Positions 1-11,614 of a stretch of DNA of 64,000 nucleotides are shown here, one piece after another. The notes under the pieces are model-generated. The model was not told the DNA's origin, did not search any database, and was given only the letters and a program-made list of their open reading frames with translations. A program made the position numbers and the translations under genes. Source of the stretch: Adineta vaga (Eukaryota > Rotifera); contig CP075495.1 in NCBI GenBank assembly GCA_021613535.1, positions 2,728,001 to 2,792,000 on the forward strand. The letters are read 5' to 3'. Within the stretch, counting starts at the first letter, position 1. Each line of letters begins with the position of its first letter.

Positions 1-35
1 ATTTCTTATTTAAAAAGAATTCAAATATATATTAA

Positions 36-280
36 TACAGTGCTGGCCAAAAATATAAGACCCTCGAATTCAATGTATTAGTTTTTTGATTATTGAGCGC
101 TTAGTGACTTTAGATGAAGACAAGTTTTATGTGATCATATTTATTCAAGTATGCTGTATTCAAATACCACATGGAATTTCTTCAGAACTGTTTCCTTGTT
201 AAGGGAAAAGATAGATTTGTCAAAGAGTATTGATTTTTTCCTGGCTAAAATTATAAAACTCCTAACATATTTTTGTGATT
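36..280 (+). mobile_element. Tc1/mariner-type terminal inverted repeat (one end, degraded)
   Basis: A TA dinucleotide at 36-37, the target of this superfamily, is followed at 38-52 by CAGTGCTGGCCAAAA. This matches the outer end of the Caenorhabditis Tc1 terminal repeat as I know it. A related copy (CTGGCTAAAATTATAAAACTCC) starts near 240 and could be an inner direct repeat, as in elements with IR/DR ends. I could not find the opposite end or a readable transposase downstream, so this is probably the remnant of one end. Name by motif only. Confidence 0.55.
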
Positions 281-1255
281 TATAAGATATAACAACTTCC
301 ATTTTAATCGAACCATACACAAGTAGACAGAAAGTCTCATTCTGAGTATTTTTATGTAAAAAAGTTTTGAAAATACTCGATAGTTATATGTAGAAGATGA
401 TTTTCCTGAACAAGCTAAAATAGCTGAAAATCGACATGTGGACTCCTAGTTTTGGTTATATCATTTGAAGTAGATGTAGAATAGGTCTTTTTGTATTTAG
501 AACAAATACTAGGTATATCTTACTCTAGAATGAAATGTTCCGCTGCCAACTATGTCATCTAGACCTAGAGAAGTGGATGATTCCATGAAACTACACGTAT
601 ACTTCCAAAACTTTGGAAAATGTCACATAATCTATTTTTTATTTCGTCATTCGAGGAAACATCTTTCATCGCATTCATCACTTTTATTCAAAAGGGTTTG
701 GTTGGAGACTTGAGGACGCAGAGGGGTATTATCACATTAACGGTGTGGTTGTGGATTCGAATATTTTATTGAGAATATTTAGCTAGTGCCGGTGGAAATA
801 TGTCTGGATTGGAAAAAACGTCGTTCTAGTAAAGTCGCGGCGTTGGAGCGCGAAATGCCCTCGAAAATTGAGTATTTTATTTGACGTAATTGGTAAAGAT
901 AATCTGATTTAAAAATTTAATTCAAGTTTCAAGTTTGACACCACTGGTCTATCTATGGTCTTTGGATTATTTAGATGACTGTTGCAGAGCTAATCGAAGA
1001 GACCTCTGTCAGGATTGAATCTGAATCTTGGCATGTTGTATCACGCCCTCACCCTCAGATGTTCGTCTTTATACATATAAAGCTTAAAATAAAATAAAAA
1101 CGTGAAAAGGTACATTTATTTATTTTGAAGAAATTATAATCACTCTGTGGATTTATAAAAACGAAAGAATATTCTAGATTATTTCACGATGACTAGAAGT
1201 TGTCTGTTCTTCGATTGATTCATTTGATGATGTAAAAGATTACAATTGAATATTT
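281..1255. other. no recognisable gene
   Basis: AT-rich sequence following the transposon-type end. All six frames are broken by stops, and I recognise no transposase motif, RNA gene or repeat. It may be decayed transposon interior, but nothing in the sequence shows that directly. Confidence 0.4.
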
Positions 1256-1717
1256 ATGTTTTATCTCGAACAGGAAAGACATTTAATAATCTTTTACCGA
1301 GACAGAAACATCAACATAAGAACACACAATAGCATAGTTGTAAATATCGATGGTGAAAACGAGAGCGCAGATGAAGCGACAGCTGCAGCACCTGTTGCAG
1401 CACTTGCAGCCGCCGCACTAGCTGCCGCTGCTGATCCAGCCATCATCCCTCCACCAATTGTACCGCCACCAACAATCGAAGGACCCAATGCCGCTGCGGC
1501 TGCAGCACATGGAGGACAAACCATTATAGCAAAAGCACCAATCATAACTGTAGGAACCGCTACCAACACGACTGGTGTCAACAATGCGGTCGTAGCTAAC
1601 GAGACCAGTGCGACGCTCTCAGCTGCAACGACTGCACCACCCGAGCAACTAGGAATCACCAAGCACAAAATGAAAGTAAAAATTAATGCAGATCGAAGTG
1701 AGTCCATTGAATCCTAA
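1256..1717 (+). CDS. alanine-rich open frame, doubtful gene
   Basis: An open frame of 153 codons, ATG at 1256, stop at 1715-1717. From about residue 38 it is dominated by Ala, Pro, Thr and Val, with runs such as ALAAAALAAAA and IIPPPIVPPP and a more basic C-terminus. Base composition is clearly richer in G+C than the flanks. The opposite strand is open for 137 codons over the same stretch, as expected when a GC-rich, GCN-rich repeat suppresses stops, so openness alone is weak evidence. No domain, signal peptide or homolog recognised. It could be an exon of a low-complexity protein or a decayed gene. Confidence 0.3.
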   Translation: MFYLEQERHLIIFYRDRNINIRTHNSIVVNIDGENESADEATAAAPVAALAAAALAAAADPAIIPPPIVPPPTIEGPNAAAAAAHGGQTIIAKAPIITVGTATNTTGVNNAVVANETSATLSAATTAPPEQLGITKHKMKVKINADRSESIES

Positions 1718-2211
1718 TTGTCAAAAGTTACCGTGAAGTGTCGTCCCATCTGAACTTCGACGCTATTTATATGCGTCACTCGCAAAACCAATTGTAAAAA
1801 ACCGTTTTGAGTACTAAGAAGAATTTACCATTATTAAACCATTTTTCCAAAATGGGTGGTTACTCGAAATTTTCATTTAAATGTTATCTTTTCTTATCAG
1901 ACAGGTATTGCAAGTTTTTTGTCTGTGTAGACGTGAGTGTGTGGAGTCAGTTTCGACATTACTTAAAAATCTTCAAGGTGAGTTTCGAAAGGATCGTTTG
2001 CAAGTTACTCACAATACGAAGATGACGATGGGTGAATGAGTAAGAAGCACACCATTATGGGAAATTTGACCTTGGTTTGAGGTTTTATCAAAAAGCTTAG
2101 TTTAGTGAAGATTATATTATAGTGATCGAAATAATCTAAAATAAGGAAGAAGTTGTAATAAGATGTCGAATAATGTATTGTACATAATAAGAGAGAGGTT
2201 GAGAAGATTCA
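1718..2211. other. no recognisable gene
   Basis: Short frames only. The open stretch near 1807 has a TTG rather than an ATG start and shows no protein-like features. Nothing else seen. Confidence 0.4.
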
Positions 2212-2213
2212 CA

Positions 2214-2888
2214 GATGACTGTTAACGATAATTATGAAACAGATTCATCAATACAGCAGATTGATGAAAATGAAAAACTTATCGAAGATAATAAAAGTAT
2301 CAACAGGTTAGACACATCGGGCAAAATACAATCCTAATTGCATCCATTTAGGTTTACGATTTTTACGAGTGTGTTTTTATCACTTACTTATTTTTATGTT
2401 CGTGGTCGAACCAATTTATTTGGCTGCTAGATTATTGAATCAATGTTACAAATTGTTACGGAAATGTTCTTCATTCGAAATATGTGAATATCATTGATGT
2501 ATTCAAAATAGAATTACTCATATCGAAGTTATCGAAATAAAAAATTCTACTCAACAGAAACCTTTAATGATTAGTAACGCAACTATTAAACTTTATCTAA
2601 CTAAAAAGAATCGAATTTATTTTGATGAAAATTTTGAAACTGAAAATCTTATTGACTAGTTCGACGATAAACTCAATAAATATCTTGATCATTCAATTAA
2701 TAATAAATCGATCAATGACAAATCATTAAATTCCTATGACGAACACCGATCTACATATCCACTTTTATCAAAATTAGCAAGTTCGACATTCTCAAACCTA
2801 ATATGTATACGATTAATGTCGAACATCAATTCGGTGTTGTGATAAACGATGGTAAGCTCAAGGCACACTTAATCAAATCTTCCACAAG
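2214..2888 (+). pseudogene. decayed coding remnant, family unknown
   Basis: Protein-like, hydrophilic sequence can be read in pieces: an ATG near 2214 opens about 30 acidic codons (MTVNDNYETDSS...) up to a GT at about 2308. From about 2517 there is a long stretch beginning THIEVIEIKNSTQQ, interrupted by an in-frame TAG at about 2657. Near 2785 the readable frame shifts to one ending in VINDGKLKAHLIKSS, next to a donor-like GTAAGT. A stop plus a frame change argues for a dead gene. I do not recognise the family, and the pieces may not belong to one gene. Confidence 0.35.
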
Positions 2889-3505
2889 TAAGTAATGCGT
2901 TGTTTATTTATTCAGTAAAAAAGAATACTTGATATGCATTCTCTGTTCTTTCCTATATATTTTAATGATATTCATATGTTGAATTTCGTTAACTAGTTCT
3001 TATTAGATAAAAGCAATAGTAATATCCAGATGTGAATGATACAAACAGAAGAATGTCTGACAATAGAAAAAGGTAAGAAATAAGAGCATATCAATAATGA
3101 TATATAATGTTGGATGAAAACTTTACTTATATCATAATATTATCTTGATTACAATGAAATAACATAGAAAAATATACAATACTTTTAAGAAATTTATTCT
3201 CACCTTACAGTTTAAAAAATTAAAGTATTACTGTCATTATACTTTTATACTGGCTTTAGAGAACAAATTGAATTGCAATAAAAAAACTCTTATATATTAT
3301 TAAAATATTTTTTTTTATTAAGATATCATTCTTTATTGAATAATCATTTCGTATTTAATTCATCTGAAATAACTTTGAAAACTTTTCTTATTACAATTAT
3401 GTCTTTTCTAACAAGAAATATCTGTAGCAAAATGTGACAAACCTAAGTATTTTAAAAAAGAAAAAGAAACATGCGTCTTGAACTTTTGTGGAATCTGAAG
3501 AGAAT
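2889..3505. other. no recognisable gene
   Basis: Very AT-rich sequence with homopolymer runs (for example T8 near 3311). No frame, repeat array or RNA gene that I can support. Confidence 0.4.
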
Positions 3506-3643
3506 ATGTACACATTTACAACATTACCCATCGAACTCGTCTATCGAGTTTTTGATCATCTGACTGATGTTACACTATTTTGTTCAATGTAAAATGTTTG
3601 CACACGTTTTAATCAAATTCTGAACATTTATCATAGATATCAA
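3506..3643 (+). pseudogene. F-box protein fragment with in-frame stop
   Basis: From the ATG at 3506 the frame reads MYTFTTLPIELVYRVFDHL and continues with the conserved second half of an F-box (NVCTRFNQILNIYHRYQ), ending at a good donor (CAA|GTAAGTTT, 3641-3644). F-boxes of this LPxELxxxIFxxL form bind Skp1 in SCF ubiquitin ligases, and bdelloids carry many such genes. An in-frame TAA at 3590-3592 splits the box, and no continuation exon is evident, so the copy looks dead. A sequencing error at the stop cannot be excluded. Confidence 0.6.
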
Positions 3644-3659
3644 GTAAGTTTCCCAAGTG

Positions 3660-4301
3660 CTTTACCTATTTTCTCGTCTGTTCAAGTACACACGAGTTGA
3701 CTCAAAGAAAAAACAAATTTCATAATTCCGAAGCAATATCAACGACTGAATCAGCCACGACCATCACTTATGCCGTAAAACATAACCCTTCCTTTCATCT
3801 GTTCTTTTGTATCCATGTCCATAGAATATGCCTCTTATTCAACGTGCAATCATGTACTATACAAGAATAAAACCGCACAAATATAACATACCTTTCCCAT
3901 TTCAAACAAATGTCTATATTGCAACTCCTAAACAATGCAACAACTACCTTTGAAACCAACCCAATTAACAAAGTGAACTGTTTTATGATGCGCCACGCCT
4001 CAATACTATCTCTCGCAAACTAACTCTAAAAATTGCAATCCAAAACATTCGAAATAAATAAATATCCTTACCTAGAGAAAAGTAGTCGCCCTATCTACCG
4101 ACGATTCGAACATTAACTCACTAATCATCAGTCAAACAATGAATTTTCTTTTCGCCCAACAAATCCGAACCCGACACTTTTTGAAATCTTCCACACACCA
4201 CCGTCACAATTCTTGTAAAATCCTATATCTACTTAAAAAAACGTTATTGCGAAGTTTCGATTATCCTACGTACATTTTTCAAATAAATATTCTACAAATA
4301 G
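3660..4301. other. no recognisable gene; upstream flank of LRR exons
   Basis: No protein domain recognised. The part next to 4302 ends in a pyrimidine/AT stretch and ATAG, which fits an intron before the first LRR exon. Earlier LRR exons may be present but too decayed to read. Confidence 0.35.
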
Positions 4302-4522
4302 ACACTCACCACACTACATCTCGGGGACAATCAAATCGGTGATCAAAATGCACAACATATTGGTGATGCCTTGCGAAAAAATACGTTAATATTCATTCAC
4401 CCTTCACCTAATTGACACATCCATACTCTCTCCCTTCTATAGACACTCATTACACTAAAAATCTGGGGCTATGGAATCGGCGAACAAAGAGCAGAATATC
4501 TTCGAAATGTTTTAGAAAACAG
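4302..4522 (+). pseudogene. two decayed exons of an RNase-inhibitor-type LRR (NLRC3-like) gene
   Basis: Two similar blocks each follow an acceptor-like ATAG and start ACACTC. The first, 4302-4384, reads TLTTLHLGDNQIGDQNAQHI then GDALRKNT. The second, 4443-4522, reads TLITLKIWGYGIGEQRAEYL then RNVL. Both fit the 28-residue RI-type leucine-rich repeat (LxxLxLxxNxIxxxGAxxIAxAL). One repeat per exon, about 84 bp, separated by a roughly 58-bp intron, is the usual exon plan of this repeat class. Block one appears a base short at its donor, and the second has lost the consensus Leu/Asn positions. No more repeats or a NACHT domain are readable, so this is a fragment or a relic. Confidence 0.6.
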
Positions 4523-5521
4523 GATGCTATTGTAGTTTGGGCTCAAGGGACAGTGCTTTTTCTGTGCAATGTTTTTAGGACAAACTGATGGGGAAAACAT
4601 GAATACACAGTGTGCTTCGAAGTCGTTTTATTCGTATGATAGCGTGTTTTCTTCAAAACTCATGATTTCCGACTGTGAGAAGTGGATTTCTTCATATAAG
4701 TTATTGGTTTGTGTATGTTGGATAAAGCGAAATCGCGTGTTTGTAATGCACTGCAGTTTATCGGTTATGCGAGCAGTTTGATGGAGATCGGATCATATCT
4801 TCTGAAACAGTGTATTCCTGAGATAATGTATGCTCAAAAAGTTTGCACAGTGCAAAGGGTTTGACGAAAAAGGACAATCGTCGGTGCGTCTCGTAAGTCT
4901 TTGAATGGATTCGCTGCAGTCATTTCCATCACGGATCTATTGGGAACGACTGAGAAATTATTCCTTAAAGATTATGTTGTGATCAAAAAGGTAACAAAAT
5001 ATACATTCGAACTTTGTTTTGAATATTTTTCGTAATAGAGAGTTATGGAGATAACGTAGATGACGAGTTTTACAACTTCATTCCGTTGCTTCTTCCATTT
5101 GACGTTTGATATGTACTACGACGTATTTGTATGAGAGTTGGGTGAATGATAACTACAGTTAGGGTATAGTGTAGAAATGAATGGCTGATTACCATACTCT
5201 TGCTCAAATTCATGTTTATCAGAAAACAAAATTGCTTATTCTTAATCATCCTCAGATAAATTCTCTTTTTTACTTTATATAGGTACATTTTACATTATTA
5301 ACAAAAAAGAGCAATATTAAACTAATGAGAAAAAGGCCATTTCATTCATAAGATAATAACATTTATTAGCGATAGCTTTGTACACTAATATGATAAAAAA
5401 AACAAAGAGAATGAACTGGTCTCATTCATATGACAGCAAAGATTGAGATTAATAAATGAATAAATAAACAAATACAAGCACCAAGATAGAAAGAAGTCAT
5501 TCAAAAGAGAAAAAAATGAGA
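4523..5521. other. no recognisable gene
   Basis: Short frames only (for example 4569-4781 +) without recognisable domains. It includes the region downstream of DNAJC10 on the minus strand. Possibly the tail of the decayed LRR locus. Confidence 0.4.
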
Positions 5522-5529
5522 TTTATTCA
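5522..5529 (-). terminator. poly(A) signal overlapping the DNAJC10 stop codon
   Basis: On the minus strand the stop codon runs straight into a canonical hexamer, TGAATAAA. The A of the stop is the first base of AATAAA. If used, it would give a 3' UTR of only about 10-30 bases. Confidence 0.5.
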
Positions 5530-8500
5530 CAATTCAGTTGTATGTTGAACATTAGAAGTTTGTCGTTGCTGTTGTTGCTGTAGTTCAGTGTTTATATAGT
5601 TTACAATGAAATCAGCATCTAAATTGCCTATTTCATCACCGAAAAAATCCTAAATAGAAAAAGAAACAGCAATCAATCGTTTTTTTAAATTCATTTAAAT
5701 TTTACTTGTCGTTTGGAATCTAGTGAACCTTTGTAATATTTAATTGTAGGATAAGCACGAATAGACGCTCGTTCACAGATAGTTCGATGATTATCACAAT
5801 TTACTTTACCTAGATTCACATATCCTTCAAGTCTCTACAGACAATAAATCAATCTATCTTTTGTTTTTCATCAATTTTAAAATAAAATATTACTTACACG
5901 TGCGATACCTTCAAATATCGGCGAAAAATGATGACAATGTCCACACCAAGGTGCTAAAAATCAGTATGTTAATACTTCAATATTATTCTACATAATAAGA
6001 TAGACATCGAATCATAAATTATATTCAAAAAATCTGATTCGAAGTAAAACTATCTTTAATTAATAAACATACCATAGAAATCAATGAGCCACGGTTTGGA
6101 ATCACGTAGAACAATCGTCGAAAAATTCTTTCCATCAAGTTCAAGAACTTTACTTGGTAAAAATTGAAATGCCCATGTTCGTAATGAGTTAGCGTCACGC
6201 CATCCATTGTCATATGACCTACGAATGCATCATGTACATGATTTCAATAAATAATTTTCTTACATAAAAGTTTTTCCATCGGTATTTGGTGGATAGATAC
6301 GAATAGTTGGATAAGAATGAACACCTTGTCTTTGACATAAATGTGTTTGTACTGTACAATCAACTTGCGCAACATTGGCAATACCTTTCAAATACTAAAC
6401 GAAGAAAGAATATAAATATTAAAAGAATTTCAAACAGAAATTTTTACTTTTGATAATGTTCTCCATTCTCCACTCAATTGTTGACATGGATGACACCATG
6501 GCATAAAGAAATCTACTAACCACATATCACTGATATTTTTATTTTCAATTAGTTGAATATATAAATCATTATCTAATGTGATAACAGTTGGATGAAGAAT
6601 ATCATCAATAAAATTAATGATGGCTTGTTCTTGATGTTGACCATGAAAATAATGTTGAGATGATTGATTGTACATGATCGTTGTTGGATAAGAATTAATA
6701 CCGGATTGTTGACATAATTGCGTATGAATTGTACAATCAACTGTACCAAAACTAATTTGATCATTTAAACGTTTTGATGCTTTACGAAATTCTGGTAATA
6801 AATGCATACATGGGGGACAAAACTAAGGTAAGAAAAAAAAGAGATTTGGTGGTAGTGGATAAGAAGATTTGGATTTGAATACGTACTGGTGAAAAAAAAT
6901 CGATAATATATGGTTTTGAATCAGTTCTTACTGCTGGAAAATCGGCTGGAGTTAATGCACGCAATGGTGAATTGGCATTCTCACGAACAAAAACAGCAAT
7001 ATCATTCGATGTTTGTCGACCTTTAAATAGAATATATTCAATCGACCTTTTCTCTACGTTAAACAATAGTTACCATAATAGAATTCATAATAATCACCAC
7101 GTTTAAACAAGATAAAAGCAGGTTTTTTAAATATGTATAGATCATTGCATACATTGGTAGACGATGAACAATCGAAACGGCCAACATTATAGTCTAAAAC
7201 AAGACAAAATGTTTCTCAAAAGTTATGATAATTCCATACTTACCAATTAACATCGATGGTAATTTTCTCAAATCAAGATCTTTTTCATTATTAGCTTGAT
7301 CATGAAAATGAATTAACCATGGTTTAGCCACGGAACTTTCTTTCAAATGATTTCTTATTTTCTAAAATAGAAAAAGTATACATATTTATTCTCTCTATTC
7401 GAATCATCATACTTGAAGATGATCTTCAGTAATCAATGATAATTCTGGTAAAAGTGATAAGATTTGTGAGACAATTTCTTTGATATTTGTCGTGGTGATT
7501 GAATAGCCTTCACTTCTTAGAAACTCTTCTGCTTTGTAGAAAATAATCGAACTTTGTGGTTGTAGTTGTCGACAAACAATTGGATCAGATTGACAATTGA
7601 CGCTACCAACTTGTACAAGATTATTCTAATAATGAACAAAAAATTTCTTTGTTCTCTAAGTGAAATCAATCAAACCTACCAACATAACTGCCAGTTTATA
7701 AACTTGATCATCATCAAGACAATCACCTTCATCAATTTCTCGACAAAAAGAAATTAACCACGGTTTGTTTGTTTCATCTTTAAATGTTTGAAACATTCTA
7801 TCATCGAGTTTTACCACATGTGCTTTAACAAAACTCATCGCATAACGAATCAATACATCTTTTTCTCGTGGTCCTCCATATGTATCACGCTGAAAAACAC
7901 ACAGATAACATTAGATTTGATTTCAATATGAACTTTTTACTTTCGGATAAATACGTAATGTCGGATAAGCTTGAACACCTTGTTCATTACACATCATCCA
8001 CTCATCTTGACAATTAACTGCACCAATACGAATAACACCTTCAAGAAGTTTTGAAAGTTCTCGCCACTAAAATATATATATATGTATAAATAATCGATTT
8101 CATTCGTTAGACTAGAACATACCACTGGTGCAAGATCATGGCAATGTGAACATTGAGGTGAATAGAAATTAATGAACCATACATCTTGCGAACTATCGAC
8201 AGATTGTACTAGACAAGAAAGAAAATTCTCTTTGAATTCATTCGTTCTTGTTAGAATTTATTTCTTACAGAAATCAGTTCGACTAAGAGTGATAATTTCC
8301 GGATCTTCATCATAAATTCCTAAAAACGAAAAGAAAGAAAATAACTTGAACAAAATTCCAAACTAAAATCAAACCAAAATTATGTTGATAAAAATTCCAT
8401 GATTGATATTGATTTCCACGATTAAAATCATCTTTTAGACCTTCTTCACCATATGTATCGTATTTTTTTCGTAACTCATCATCACGTAAGATTTCATAAG

Positions 8501-8773
8501 CACGATTAATTCGAACGAAATCTGTATGTGCATTTGGATCACCCTAACACAAGAAGGAAAAAAACCTTTCAAATGAAAAAGAAAACACGAATATTGTCAT
8601 ACCGTTCGTTTATCAGGATGCTTTTCAAGTGCTAAACGTTTAAATGCACGACGAATGTCACGTTGTGTTGCTGATTTTGTTATTCCAAGTAATTGATAAA
8701 AGTCTTCAGCAGTTGAAATACAAATTATTGATAAAAAAACATAACAGATGATCAATAGATGAAGGGTATGCAT
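5527..8773 (-). CDS. DNAJC10: DnaJ homolog subfamily C member 10 (ERdj5), ER disulfide reductase co-chaperone
   Basis: Sixteen exons: 8773-8603, 8543-8375, 8319-8269, 8208-8123, 8066-7941, 7889-7680, 7625-7413, 7361-7244, 7193-7074, 7053-6887, 6822-6448, 6394-6264, 6218-6073, 5953-5898, 5834-5706, 5649-5527. They join to 2391 bases (796 residues); human ERdj5 is 793. A hydrophobic signal peptide (about 1-22) precedes a J domain with HPD at 52-54. Four thioredoxin active sites follow: CSHC about 150-153, CPPC 479-482, CHPC 587-590 and CGHC 698-701. The family reduces non-native disulfides and recruits BiP for ER-associated degradation. Odd points: the last site is CGHC rather than the CGPC I recall for the human protein, and the C-terminus is HTTEL instead of KDEL. 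The first ATG is followed by the signal peptide, so the start is secure. Confidence 0.93.
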
Positions 8774-9521
8774 AGTTTATTTATCTAAATAGATCGATGT
8801 TCGATTAAACAAGTAGGAAAAAAGCTGCGAACGAACGAAAGAACGAATGATTAGTTTATTGGTTAGCCTTTATGTTTGTCTGGCGTCGTTCGTTGACAAA
8901 CAAAATCAATTCAAATCGGTTTGTTACACGTATGTGCTACGTGGAAAGAAGAGAGAACAGAACATTCACGTACGAAAAAAAATATGTTGCCGTCAGAATA
9001 AGATAGAAGAACGAACGACGATCATTGAAATGGGTGGTTAAAACAATCAAACAAGAGAAGAAAGAAAAAGAACAAGCAACCTTGTTCGAATAGTTTGTGT
9101 ACAGAGATTGAAATAATACACCATCACCTACCTACATTTTTCTCTGTTTTTTCTCGAGATTATTTAAAAAGACATTAGAAGATCAATTTGTAGTCAGATG
9201 AAATGACGAAAGAGAGGAGATCATTAGCTCCTCGGAAGAATTGTCGTTATATGAATAAAAAAATCACCTTTTAATTGAGCAAATATTATAAAAAGGAACG
9301 CAAAATACAATGTATGGAATAAATAACGAATTTAATGTAGAAATGAAAATGATCGAAAGGAATGCTATAGAAAATAGTTATTCACCTATTGTTTTCTATT
9401 TTCTCTCACTTTAATTATCGTATGTATGAAAGACGAATTGTGTCAATATTCTAAAAAAAATCTTTCCTTCGATCTTTCTCATTTAATGTCTTTAAAAAGA
9501 TTGCACTATAATAAAAGTATT
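8774..9521. other. intergenic, DNAJC10 promoter side and CPT2 3' side
   Basis: Holds the 5' flank of DNAJC10 and the 3' flank of CPT2, both on the minus strand. The open frame at 8847-9041 (+) shows no protein-like features. Nothing else supported. Confidence 0.5.
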
Positions 9522-11614
9522 TTATGCTTTAATAATATTTGCCAAGTCTTTATAACTTTCCATTGCTGCTTGCATATATTGATCTAATTCTTTTTGCATA
9601 TAAGATGTAACTAATAAGCCACATTGCTCATCATCAATTAAATATCCAATTCCAAATCCATCATTAACTACAGGACCAAATCCTCCCGCAGCAATATGTT
9701 TTGACGCAACAGTTGATGTTGAAAGAATAGTATGATTCATCAATTGATATGATTTATCAGTATAAATCGGATGTAATTTTTGTTCTTGATTTTCTATTTG
9801 TTGTAAATATTTCAAAGCGAATAGATGTCGATCAAAACCTTGGCCTGTTGCTGCTTCTTTAATCAATTGTTGATGTTTTTCAGCAGCTTTTTTTAATAAA
9901 TCTTTTAATAATTGTTTATCCTTTGATTTTGTTAATGCTTCAATAAATGCTTTGGTTTCATTTGTAACTGGTCGAATAGTTTCTGTTCGACCATGTTTAT
10001 AAACAGCTGTTGAACATGATTCATATGTTGAAACAAATCGTTGATACATTCTATAATAAGCCATTTGAATACCAATTTGCATGATTGCATCAGGACTAAG
10101 TGCAGATTTTTTCAAAATACTTTTTCCTAATACACCTTCTTGATAGATATTTACATTAAATTTCGAAACGAAATCATCATAATTTTGTTTCGATGTTTGT
10201 AATTCTTGTTTTAATTTATCATCGAATTGAAATTCAAGTTTTTTCACTTGATCATGTGTAGATGATTGAATGGATTGATAATTTGATGAATTTATTTTAT
10301 GATGTTCATTGACATTTTGATCAATATCATTACAAAAACGAAGAAGTGCAACACCATCACCCCAAGAATGTTCACAATGAAGACCCAATGTACCATCGGA
10401 TAACATAATCATATTAAATGATTTATCATACCAACGATTTGATGCATTGTAACATAAATATTTACCAGAAATATATCGTGCCCGTTGTTCTTTAGTAAGA
10501 TTTTTATGTAATTTTGATGGATCATCTTCATCTAATCAAAAAGAAAGGAATTTATCTGAATTGTCCGATTGAAAATTTTCAAAGCTCTTTTGTTTTATCT
10601 GATAATTCAATGAAAATATTTACCTAAACATACAACCATAATTGAACTATCAATTTCTTTAAATACTTGTTTATTGTGTTGAGAAAGTTTCTCCATGTGA
10701 TCACGAACAACAGCCCAACGATCTCGTTTATCGGCTGTAAAATATCCTAATGGATATTTATTTTCTTCATCATTTAAATCTTCACATAAATATTTCATTA
10801 TTGCTGCAATTTTTTCTGCAGGAAGAAGTTGTCCATTTTCATCTAAGATATTCACTTTATAATAATGACCACGTTTTAATACCATAATATGTCGAACATT
10901 TTTCGCATCAGTTTGTAAAATATCACAATCAACTTGAGGAATTCGTGTGGAATTAAATAATCGACTGTATTGTGACATATCTAATGGATAAACTTTTTGT
11001 AAAACAGCACCATAGAATGTAATACGTTTGGGAACATAACGAAGATATTTACGAAATTTATCATTATTTGTTTTCTTTGGATTTAAATGATATACTTCTG
11101 GATCAAGTGTATTTGCTCGAAGTGAATTCATAAAACGAACAGATGATATAATATAATTTGTAATACGTGCTGCTGGTTTTAAATTCTGTTGATCATCAGT
11201 AAAAACGAGGAAAAAATTAAAATTTAATATCAATGGTAAACGTGATTTTAAATACATTTCGAACCATGGTTTCGAAATATATGATGTATTTCGATTGGAT
11301 GCATTCTTTTGTCGTAATTGTGCATCAAGTCGTTTACCATCACCGGAACGAAAATCATCGACAAATTGTCGTGTTTGTTCATAAGCTTTATCATCATCAT
11401 TTAAAATTGGTTTTACTGCCGATAAATATCGTTCACAAGTTAATTCCAATTTTGGAATTGGTAAACGAGGTAAACTATACTGAAAATGATCTGTTGGAAG
11501 AATACTTGGTTTCAAATGATTATATTCATCAGATTTTTTTGTTGAAAGATGACGATGTAAAAGATAGACAAATCGTTGAGAAGTTCCAAACGTAAGATGA
11601 CTTTTAGTTAACAT
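9522..11614 (-). CDS. CPT2: carnitine O-palmitoyltransferase 2, mitochondrial
   Basis: Two exons, 11614-10624 and 10531-9522, with a 92-bp intron, join to 2001 bases (666 residues; human CPT2 is 658). The protein has a basic N-terminus that fits a mitochondrial presequence, then the choline/carnitine acyltransferase fold. LPRLPIPKLELTCERYLSAV lies near residue 50. The catalytic histidine is in HSWGDG at about 385-390. A C-terminal DGFGIGYLIDDE matches the family's DGxGxGY element. It converts long-chain acylcarnitine back to acyl-CoA on the matrix side of the inner membrane, feeding beta-oxidation. CPT1 is excluded: there are no N-terminal membrane segments. The start is the first ATG of the long frame. 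It is head to head with GNPDA. Confidence 0.93.

Noticed and set aside
281-1255. Transposase gene behind the Tc1-type end
   Set aside because: No frame carries the DDE/D-type motifs (DNDPKH, SPDLNPIE) in either direction.
1294-1707. 137-codon minus-strand frame opposite the Ala-rich frame
   Set aside because: Hydrophobic, cysteine-poor mirror of a GCN-rich repeat; openness is explained by composition of the other strand.
8847-9041. 64-codon frame upstream of DNAJC10
   Set aside because: Lies opposite the DNAJC10 promoter region, with no recognisable motif.
11233-11595. 120-codon + strand frame over CPT2
   Set aside because: Antisense shadow of the CPT2 first exon, which has clear family motifs.
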